A stretch of 7,185 bases of DNA from Deltaproteobacteria bacterium (lineage in GTDB: Bacteria; Desulfobacterota_C; Deferrisomatia; Deferrisomatales; JACRMM01): NCBI GenBank assembly GCA_016218905.1, contig JACRCS010000764.1, forward strand, positions 1 to 7,185, written 5' to 3'. The position numbers were made by a program, and so were the translations under genes. Below the pieces are notes generated by a model. That model saw only the letters and a program-made list of their open reading frames with translations, was not told where the DNA came from and did not search any database. Below, piece after piece: positions 1 to 5,101 of this stretch (its first letter is position 1; each line of letters begins with the position of its first letter).

Positions 1-558
1 GGCCCCCGCCTCGAGGGGGCGCTGGAGCACGGGCGTGAAGAAGGTGTTGTCGATGAACGAGAGGGCCCCCCTCGCCCGCGCGAGGGCACAGAGCGCGGGC
101 AGATCCGCGGTCTTCAGCAGGGGGTTCGTGGGGGTCTCGACGAAGACGGCTCGCACCCGGTCGGTCCACGCGCGCTCGACCGCGGCCACGCTCGACGTAT
201 CGACGTAGATCGTCTCGATGCCCAGCGGCCGGTAGACCTTCTCGAGCAGTCGGTAGGTGCCGCCGTAGAGGTCCTCGGTGACGATCACCCGGTCGCCCGG
301 CGAGAAGAGGCGCAGGAGGCAGTCGACCGCGGCCATGCCCGAGGCGAAGGCGAGCCCTCGGGCTCCTCCGTCCAGGGCGGCCACGGTCTCCTCCAACGCC
401 TGCCGGGTCGGGTTCCCGCTGCGGGAGTAGTCGAAGCCGGTGCTCTCGCCGAGGGCCGGGTGCCGAAACGTCGCCACCTGGTAGATCGGCATCGACACGG
501 CGCCGGTGCGCGCGTCCCAGCGGCTCCCGGCCTGGGCCAGAAGGGTCTCCCGTTTCAC
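1..558 (-). CDS. Cystathionine gamma-synthase / beta-lyase family PLP enzyme (3' end outside window)
   Basis: Fold-type I PLP enzyme of the Cys/Met metabolism family, which acts on cystathionine or O-acyl-homoserine in the cytoplasm. Only the first 186 residues are present; the gene runs off position 1. Visible family motifs are YSRSGNPTR at residues 44-52 (Tyr and Arg normally bind the PLP phosphate of the partner subunit), FASGMAA at 71-77, EDLYGGTY at 95-102 with the Tyr that stacks on PLP, ETPTNPLLK at 141-149, and FIDNTFFTPVLQRPLE at 168-183, where Asp170 should contact the pyridine nitrogen. The Schiff-base lysine lies beyond the edge and cannot be checked. The start is GTG at 558, chosen because GGGGAG sits 6 nt upstream and the family N-terminus follows directly. 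It begins 29 bp after the cysK stop, so co-transcription is likely. From memory the sequence resembles Bacillus MetI and MetC about equally; synthase, beta-lyase and gamma-lyase are not separable here. Confidence 0.88.
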   Translation of the reverse strand, partial: MKRETLLAQAGSRWDARTGAVSMPIYQVATFRHPALGESTGFDYSRSGNPTRQALEETVAALDGGARGLAFASGMAAVDCLLRLFSPGDRVIVTEDLYGGTYRLLEKVYRPLGIETIYVDTSSVAAVERAWTDRVRAVFVETPTNPLLKTADLPALCALARARGALSFIDNTFFTPVLQRPLEAGA

Positions 559-587
559 TCTTCGCTCCCCGGGGCCGGCAGGAATGG

Positions 588-1517
<930 letters not shown>

Positions 1518-1619
1518 TCTTCTTCTCCTCGTTCTCCGGAGTTCCCGGGAGGGGCGAGCGGCGGCTGGTGCGCTCCGGAGGAGCGCCGCCGAGGCGTTGT
1601 ACGCTTCGATCGGTCGGGA

Positions 1620-1648
1620 ATTCTAGGACCCCTATTCTTGACTGTCAA
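1620..1648 (-). promoter_or_regulatory. Sigma70-type promoter for cysK and the downstream transsulfuration gene
   Basis: Read on the minus strand, a perfect -35 TTGACA (1643-1648) is followed after exactly 17 bp by a -10 TAGAAT (1620-1625). Transcription would start near 1613, giving a leader of about 95 nt before the cysK ATG. The leader contains a short perfect hairpin (1570-1586, 7-bp arms GCGCTCC/GGAGCGC, 3-nt loop) with no T-run, so it is not an obvious terminator. The promoter lies about 75 bp beyond the stop of the Fis-like gene, so cysK need not depend on readthrough from dusB. Confidence 0.7.
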
Positions 1649-1649
1649 G
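1637..1649. promoter_or_regulatory. 13-bp palindrome over the cysK -35 box (candidate operator)
   Basis: CTTGACTGTCAAG has perfect 6-bp arms around a single central base and covers the -35 hexamer of the cysK promoter. A third TTGACA lies at 1671-1676, 33 bp from the first half-site, or about three helical turns. The position would suit a repressor or an upstream-bound activator of sulfur assimilation. The binding protein cannot be named. Part of the symmetry comes simply from the TTGACA consensus, so this is tentative. Confidence 0.3.
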
Positions 1650-1720
1650 CGCAGGATCAGGAGCGACGGGTTGACAATAGGACGCAGAGACTTGGGGGAT
1701 ATCGTGTCCGAGTATTGAGG

Positions 1721-2356
1721 TTACGAGCCCGTCTTGATCCCCAACGCCTTGATCTTGGCTCGGAGGGTGTTCCGGTGGATGCCCAGAATGTCGGCCGCCT
1801 TGGTCTGATTGCTGCCGGTCCACTCGAGCACCGACGTGATCAGCGGGCGCTCGACCCTCTCCCAGATGAGGTCGTGCACCTTGGTCATGGAGGTGGGGCC
1901 GAGGTTCTGCAAGAAGGCCCGGAACCGACCGTAAAGCAGGTCCTCGAGCGACTGCTCGCCCTGCATCAGCCGGGCCTCCGAGAACGCCCGGCGGTACCAG
2001 ATCTGCGCCTCTTCGGGCGAGAACGGCTCCCTCAGACAGCCGAAGAGCGGCTCTTCCCTGCCTTGAAAGCGGCCTCCGTTCTCCCAGCAGCCGCGGATCA
2101 CCACGTAACGCTCCCCCGGACGCCGGCGAAAGCATTCGGCGGCCTGTTCGGGACCGTTTTCTCCCCGTGCATCGAGAAAGCAGACGAGCCACGGGCGCTG
2201 CCGTCGCGAATGGAGCAGCTCCCGGGTACCGGAGGCCCACCGGGTCGCGCAGCCCACGGCGTTCAACGGATCTTCCAGCCTGCGCCGGAGCAGCGGGCTC
2301 GGTGTGACGATCAGCACTTCCTTGAGGACTGCCGAAGATTTCGTCTTCTCGTGCAC
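1721..2356 (-). CDS. Fis-family DNA-binding regulator with degenerate receiver-like N-terminus
   Basis: Probable transcription factor of 211 residues. The C-terminus (about 160-207) is a classic Fis/NtrC-type helix-turn-helix: ERVERPLITSVLEWTGSNQ followed by KAADILGIHRNTLRAKIKALGI. Residues 12-130 look like a worn receiver domain: a first strand VLIVTPS, a strand ending in FLDARG with Asp62 where a phospho-acceptor could lie, a strand YVVIRG, and REPFSPEE in place of the usual K-P-F region. The N-terminal acidic pair needed for Mg2+ and phosphorylation is absent, so it is probably not a normal response regulator. No AAA+ sigma54-activation domain is present. The start is GTG at 2356, with GGAGG 4 nt upstream, 17 bp after the dusB stop, so it is probably co-transcribed with dusB. 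That order parallels the dusB-fis operon of enterobacteria, although Fis there is about 98 residues with no receiver. Targets are unknown; the adjacent cysK promoter and its own operon are candidates. Confidence 0.82.
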   Translation of the reverse strand: MHEKTKSSAVLKEVLIVTPSPLLRRRLEDPLNAVGCATRWASGTRELLHSRRQRPWLVCFLDARGENGPEQAAECFRRRPGERYVVIRGCWENGGRFQGREEPLFGCLREPFSPEEAQIWYRRAFSEARLMQGEQSLEDLLYGRFRAFLQNLGPTSMTKVHDLIWERVERPLITSVLEWTGSNQTKAADILGIHRNTLRAKIKALGIKTGS

Positions 2357-2373
2357 GGCGCCTCCGCTCCGAT

Positions 2374-3318
2374 TCAGTGACGGTCGCCGAAGAAAGTCCG
2401 GATCTCCTGGGCGAGTTCCCGAACGCAGGCCGTCGTCTGGACGCGGCGGCGGAAGGGAGCGGCCCCGGGGAGTCCCTTGGCCGCCCAGGCGACGAACTTT
2501 CGCAGGTCCAGGACGGCCACGCGTTCCCCCTTGTCGCGGACGAGGTCCTCCAGGTGGAGGAGCAGGTCCTCACCGATTTGAGCGGGCGAGGGAGGCGCAA
2601 GGGCTCCGGCGCCTTCGGAGAGGCTCTCGGCCTCGGCGAAGATCCACGGCTCGGACAAGGCGGCCCGTCCGATCATCACGCCGGCGCAGCCCGTCTGCGA
2701 GAGCCGTTCCACCGCCTCGGCACCCGAGCTCACGTCTCCGTTCCCCACCACCGGGATGGGGAGGTTTCGGGCGAGGGCGCCGACCAGGCTCCAATCCGCC
2801 CGGCCCGAGTACCCCTGGGCCCGAGTGCGGGCGTGGAGGGTCACGCCGTCGGCCCCGCAGTCCGCCGCCATCTTCGCGAGCTCCATCCCGTTCAGGTGGG
2901 CCGCGTCCCAGCCGGAGCGGAGCTTCACCGTGAACCGGCCTGCCACCGCGCGGCGCAGGGCCCGCAGACACCGCTCCGAACGCTCGGGATCCAAGAGGAG
3001 CGCCGAGCCCGCACCGGACTTGACGACCTTCCGGACCGGACAGCCCATGTTGAAGTCCAGCGCTCGAAAGCCGGCTTCCTGGGCCGTGAGGGCAGCCTCG
3101 GCCAGTTCCTCCGGTTGAGCTCCGAAGAGTTGGAGCGCCAGGTCGGGACCGAGGTCGGGGGGCCTGAGGTAGCCGAGGGTCTTGCGGTTGCGGCGGGCGA
3201 GCGCCGCGGCCGAGACCATCTCGGTATACAGATACCGGCAGCCTCTGCGCCGGAGCCGCATCCGAAACGAAAAGTCGGTGACCCCGGCCATGGGGGCCAT
3301 TGAGAACTTGGGCTGCAC
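2374..3318 (-). CDS. dusB: tRNA-dihydrouridine synthase, DusB type
   Basis: FMN-dependent, NADPH-using enzyme that reduces specific uridines of the tRNA D-loop to dihydrouridine in the cytoplasm. The protein has 314 residues, close to the usual 320-330. Visible motifs are APMAGVTD (8-15, FMN site), LQLFGAQPEE (62-71), DFNMGCPVRKV (88-98) with catalytic Cys93, GSALLLDP (104-111), TVKLRSGW (130-137), HARTRAQGYSG (162-172), PVVGNGDV (189-196) and GVMIGRAAL (213-221), followed by the helical C-terminal tRNA-binding part. The start is GTG at 3318. The reading frame stays open about 120 nt further upstream, but that stretch has no ATG, GTG or TTG and its residues do not look like the family. The ribosome binding site before the GTG is poor. 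The gene heads a likely operon with the Fis-like regulator. DusB is preferred over DusA or DusC because of the overall NifR3-like sequence and the fis-type neighbour. Confidence 0.93.
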   Translation of the reverse strand: MQPKFSMAPMAGVTDFSFRMRLRRRGCRYLYTEMVSAAALARRNRKTLGYLRPPDLGPDLALQLFGAQPEELAEAALTAQEAGFRALDFNMGCPVRKVVKSGAGSALLLDPERSERCLRALRRAVAGRFTVKLRSGWDAAHLNGMELAKMAADCGADGVTLHARTRAQGYSGRADWSLVGALARNLPIPVVGNGDVSSGAEAVERLSQTGCAGVMIGRAALSEPWIFAEAESLSEGAGALAPPSPAQIGEDLLLHLEDLVRDKGERVAVLDLRKFVAWAAKGLPGAAPFRRRVQTTACVRELAQEIRTFFGDRH

Positions 3319-3444
3319 GGATCTACTCGATGAGGGAGACTCGAAGGGAGTTGGGGGCGCGAGCGCGACTTCTTCCCTCCGCAGATTGCCCGCTCCCGGG
3401 TCACGGAGGGCCCGCGCCGTAGGCCCGAGGAGACGTGCGATGAC

Positions 3445-3473
3445 ACTCTAGAGGACCCCGGTCGGGGTTTCAA
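3445..3473 (-). promoter_or_regulatory. Sigma70-type promoter for dusB and the Fis-like gene
   Basis: Read on the minus strand, TTGAAA (3468-3473) is followed after 17 bp by TAGAGT (3445-3450). Transcription would start near 3438 and give a leader of about 120 nt before the dusB GTG. It points away from the promoter candidate at 3512-3541, with about 38 bp between the two -35 boxes. Confidence 0.5.
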
Positions 3474-3487
3474 GACCGACCCGGGGA
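3456..3487. promoter_or_regulatory. Imperfect inverted repeat between divergent promoters (candidate operator)
   Basis: The arms CCCCGGTCGG (3456-3465) and CCGACCCGGGG (about 3477-3487) are complementary over 10 bp with one extra base in the right arm. The -35 box of the dusB promoter lies in the spacer. A protein bound here could control the dusB operon and the response regulator together. In this GC-rich sequence part of the symmetry may be chance. Confidence 0.3.
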
Positions 3488-3511
3488 TGCCGGCGCGGAG
3501 TGCCGAAGATT

Positions 3512-3541
3512 TTGACAGGTGAGGGTCGGCCTGTGTACCCT
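3512..3541 (+). promoter_or_regulatory. Candidate promoter toward the response regulator
   Basis: A perfect -35 TTGACA (3512-3517) is followed after 18 bp by TACCCT (3536-3541), which keeps the important TA and final T of a -10 box but is otherwise poor. Transcription would begin near 3548 and give a leader of about 200 nt before the response-regulator GTG. The -10 overlaps the left arm of the inverted repeat at 3536-3557. Confidence 0.4.
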
Positions 3542-3557
3542 CCGCAGAGGGAGGGTA
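3536..3557 (+). promoter_or_regulatory. Perfect 8-bp inverted repeat covering the leader-ORF ribosome binding site
   Basis: TACCCTCC (3536-3543) and GGAGGGTA (3550-3557) are perfectly complementary around the 6-nt loop GCAGAG. The right arm contains the GGAGG-type Shine-Dalgarno that precedes ATG at 3560. If transcription starts upstream of 3536 the RNA would hide that site; if it starts near 3548 the hairpin cannot form and the repeat is more likely a DNA operator over the -10 box. Confidence 0.45.
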
Positions 3558-3559
3558 TC

Positions 3560-3763
3560 ATGAGATCGGTTGCCTTGACGGGTCTGGCGTGCTGGGGGAT
3601 CCGAGGATGCCTCACCCGCCATTCGGGGAAGGAGATCGAGCAGCCGTGCGGGAGCGGCCCTCGCCGGGGGCGGCAGGCCGGGCTCCCGCGGACCGCCGCC
3701 CTCGCCCCCGCCGCCGCCGGGACCTCCCTTCGTCCCGGAGGTCCGACCCGTGGTCGCCGATAG
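3560..3763 (+). CDS. Possible 67-residue leader ORF overlapping the response regulator start
   Basis: No recognisable family. ATG at 3560 is preceded by a good Shine-Dalgarno (GGAGGG, about 5 nt away) and the frame runs to TAG at 3761-3763, 14 nt past the response-regulator start, in a different frame. The peptide is rich in Arg, Gly, Ala and Pro, has four cysteines (residues 11, 17, 31 and none beyond, so three certain Cys), a mildly hydrophobic first third, and no clear signal peptide or membrane helix. About 79% of third positions are G or C by hand count, which in this genome is only weak support for coding. Its best rationale is regulatory: ribosomes translating it would melt the hairpin at 3720-3744 and so couple its translation to the response regulator. 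It may equally be a chance ORF in an untranslated leader. Confidence 0.35.
   Translation: MRSVALTGLACWGIRGCLTRHSGKEIEQPCGSGPRRGRQAGLPRTAALAPAAAGTSLRPGGPTRGRR
3719..3744 (+). promoter_or_regulatory. Two mutually exclusive hairpins around the response-regulator Shine-Dalgarno
   Basis: Hairpin B pairs GGACCTCC (3720-3727) with GGAGGTCC (3737-3744), a perfect 8-bp stem with a 9-nt loop that buries the GGAGG ribosome binding site (3737-3741). Hairpin A pairs GGGAC (3719-3723) with GTCCC (3732-3736), uses the same left strand and leaves the site free. B is clearly the more stable, so the default state should be closed unless it is opened, for example by translation of the overlapping leader ORF. 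Confidence 0.45.
3737..3741 (+). promoter_or_regulatory. Shine-Dalgarno deciding the GTG start of the response regulator
   Basis: GGAGG lies 8 nt upstream of GTG at 3750. No other start in this frame upstream of the receiver's first strand is comparably placed, so it fixes the N-terminus, leaving a short polar lead-in of about 17 residues before the receiver. Confidence 0.6.
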
Positions 3764-4391
3764 GCGAAGCGCTCCCGAACGGGCGGGCGGCTCCACGCCG
3801 CGAATCCTCCTCGTCGACGACGAGATCGCGCTCGTTTCGAGTCTCGCCAAGTCCGTGCGCGCGAAGGGCTACGATGCGGAGGTCGTCACCGACGGCTCCC
3901 GAGCCATCACCCTCCTGCGCGACCGGCCCTTCGACGTCGTCGTGACCGATCTCTGCATGCCGGGTGGGGACGGCTCGGAGCTCATGGGCTCGATCCAGGA
4001 GGAGGGAATCGCCGCCGAGGTGATCGTCATCACCGGCTACGCGACGCTCGATGCCGCGGTGGACTGCCTGCGCAAGGGCGCCGTCGACTTCCTCGTGAAA
4101 CCGTTCGCACTCGAGACCTTTCTCCAGAGCCTCGACAAGGCGCTCGACCGGAAGCACGCTCGCGCACAGGGGCAGGTCTGGCGAATCCTGGAGGAGGAGT
4201 ACGGGCTCAGCGCGCGCCAGCGAGAGATCTTGGAGCGCATCTACGTTACGGGGCGGACGAACCGGGAGCTCGCCGACGAGTTCTGCGTCAGCCCCGAGAC
4301 CGTGAAGTCCCACATTAAGACGGCCTACGAGAAGCTGGGCGTCTCGAACCGCTTCGAGCTCGCCCGCCTGATCAGCAGGCTCGGCGGCTAG
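3750..4391 (+). CDS. Response regulator, receiver plus LuxR-type helix-turn-helix (FixJ/NarL class)
   Basis: Phosphorylation-controlled transcription factor of 213 residues. The receiver (about 18-132) has every expected key residue: RILLVDDE with acidic pair Asp23/Asp24, phospho-acceptor Asp67 in VVVTDLCMPGGDG, Thr95 in VIVITGYA, and Lys117 in FLVKPF. A short linker leads to a LuxR/GerE-type DNA-binding domain (about 150-210): LSARQREILERIYVTGRTN, then RELADEFCVSPETVKSHIK and KLGVSNRFELARLI. The GTG start has a good Shine-Dalgarno but lies just after an SD-covering hairpin, so expression may be controlled at translation. No sensor kinase is encoded in the window, making it an orphan here; its partner and targets are unknown. 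The divergent dusB operon and convergent hsp20 are neighbours, not proven targets. The stop TAG coincides with the end of the repeat element at 4388-4503. Confidence 0.92.
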   Translation: MVADRRSAPERAGGSTPRILLVDDEIALVSSLAKSVRAKGYDAEVVTDGSRAITLLRDRPFDVVVTDLCMPGGDGSELMGSIQEEGIAAEVIVITGYATLDAAVDCLRKGAVDFLVKPFALETFLQSLDKALDRKHARAQGQVWRILEEEYGLSARQREILERIYVTGRTNRELADEFCVSPETVKSHIKTAYEKLGVSNRFELARLISRLGG

Positions 4392-4503
4392 TGTCCCGTT
4401 TTGGGAAGCCCTTGCCTGCTACTCAGCCTCTGTGGTGGGCGCTGATTCGCCGCCGTTCGGTCTGCTGGTCGTTATACGCGAACTAATCGCGGGGGGACAC
4501 TAG
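4388..4503 (+). mobile_element. MITE-like repeat, copy 1
   Basis: This 116-bp non-coding block is bounded by CTAGTGTCCC on the left and GGGACACTAG on the right, a perfect 10-bp terminal inverted repeat. It matches the block at 7072-7185 in reverse orientation: GGCGCTGATTCGCCGCC (here 4438-4454) is identical over 17 nt, and the end regions, CTTGCCTG and CGCGAACTAA are also shared, while the rest has diverged. It holds no ORF for a transposase. The CTAG borders fit insertion at a TA within CTAG with TA duplication, as known for IS630/Tc1-mariner elements, but the parent family is inference. It lies between convergent genes, joining the response-regulator stop codon to within 3 bp of the hsp20 stop. 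Confidence 0.72.
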
Positions 4504-4506
4504 GCC

Positions 4507-4956
4507 TCAGTCTTCGACGGGGACGGACACGACGCGCTGCGAAACGCCCTCCCGCTTGGGGAGGACGACCCTCAGCACACCGTCCCGGTACGTGGCGGTC
4601 ACTCCGGCCGGGTCGATGCCGACGGGCAACCGGAAGAGGCGCTGAAAGACCCCGTGCGGCCTCTCGATCCGATGATAGCTCTGGGAAGAGAGTCGGGTAT
4701 CCGACGGCCGTTCTCCTCGGAGGATGAGGACCTCGTCCGAGAGCTCGAGATGGATGTCCTCCTGGACCATGCCCGGGATCTCGGCCAGCAGGATGAACTC
4801 CCGCTCCGTCTCGTAGATGTCCACGGGCGGGGACCAGTGGGCCGGTACCGCCTCCTTCGCCGTCCGGACGAGGGCTGACTGCTCGTCGAAGAGGCGACAC
4901 ATCTTCTCTTGGAGACCGATCAGGTCTCGAAACGCATCGTCGGCGCCGCGACCCAT
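4507..4956 (-). CDS. Hsp20 / small heat-shock protein (alpha-crystallin domain)
   Basis: ATP-independent holdase chaperone of the cytoplasm that forms oligomers and binds unfolding proteins. The protein has 149 residues, typical for the family. The N-terminal arm (1-40) contains a helical stretch; the alpha-crystallin domain spans about 41-147. Hallmarks are WSPPVDIYE (41-49), LLAEIPGM (56-63), a segment ending LILRGERP (77-84), YHRIERPHGVFQRLFRLP (94-111), and the conserved DGVLRVVLPK (125-134). The C-terminal VPV (145-147) is a plausible I-x-I/V oligomer anchor. The frame is open far upstream, but ATG at 4956 is chosen: it has AGGAGG 7 nt upstream, gives a family-length protein, and lies downstream of a promoter that a longer protein would overlap. 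Convergent with the response regulator, divergent from the glucanotransferase (about 145 bp between starts). No CIRCE or complete HAIR element is seen. Confidence 0.93.
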   Translation of the reverse strand: MGRGADDAFRDLIGLQEKMCRLFDEQSALVRTAKEAVPAHWSPPVDIYETEREFILLAEIPGMVQEDIHLELSDEVLILRGERPSDTRLSSQSYHRIERPHGVFQRLFRLPVGIDPAGVTATYRDGVLRVVLPKREGVSQRVVSVPVED

Positions 4957-4963
4957 GCCTGAC

Positions 4964-4969
4964 CCTCCT
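4964..4969 (-). promoter_or_regulatory. Shine-Dalgarno fixing the hsp20 start
   Basis: On the minus strand AGGAGG lies 7 nt before ATG at 4956. It rules in the 149-residue protein and argues against the 276-residue open frame that continues upstream through the promoter. Confidence 0.75.
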
Positions 4970-4998
4970 GCGGCTCGCACGTCTCGTCGAGGGGCAGA

Positions 4999-5027
4999 AC
5001 CGTAGGCTAGAGCGCTTCTCTTGTCAA
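4999..5027 (-). promoter_or_regulatory. Sigma70-like promoter for hsp20
   Basis: Read on the minus strand, a perfect -35 TTGACA (5022-5027) is followed after 17 bp by TACGGT (4999-5004), which keeps the TA and final T of a -10 box. The start would be near 4992, giving a 35-nt leader. The C before the -35 makes a CTTGA core as in heat-shock sigma32 promoters, but no CCCCAT-type -10 follows, so a housekeeping-type promoter is the better reading. Confidence 0.5.
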
Positions 5028-5088
5028 GCGGCCGCCCCTCCCGCCTCGGGCCTCCGGGCTTTCCGCTTTCGTCCCTCGGTCGGCGGGG

Positions 5089-5094
5089 TACTTT
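5089..5094 (+). promoter_or_regulatory. Candidate -10 box immediately before the glucanotransferase ATG
   Basis: TACTTT fits the TANNNT form of a -10 box and ends 7 bp before ATG at 5102, so transcription would begin at about the start codon itself (a leaderless message). No good -35 lies 17 bp upstream, and no good Shine-Dalgarno precedes the ATG. Weak but consistent evidence. Confidence 0.22.
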
Positions 5095-5101
5095 GGTGCC
5101 G

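Noticed and set aside
1570..1586. Hairpin in the cysK leader as a terminator or attenuator
   Set aside because: A 7-bp perfect stem exists, but there is no following T-run, no leader peptide with Cys or Met codons, and no T-box or S-box sequence.
1632..2600. 322-residue minus-strand frame spanning the Fis-like gene and the dusB end
   Set aside because: It overlaps two well-supported genes in a different frame and is Arg/Pro/Ser-rich with no motifs.
2377..3303. 308-residue open frame on the plus strand opposite dusB
   Set aside because: Complement of dusB codons. No family features, and dusB is unambiguous on the other strand.
3690..3720. Run of GCC-type triplets as a functional repeat
   Set aside because: Short, imperfect, and expected by chance in a leader this rich in G and C.
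5005..5027. HAIR or sigma32-type heat-shock control site at hsp20
   Set aside because: Only a CTTGA half-site is present. The second HAIR arm (ACTCAAG) and the CCCCAT-type -10 are missing, and no CIRCE repeat is seen.
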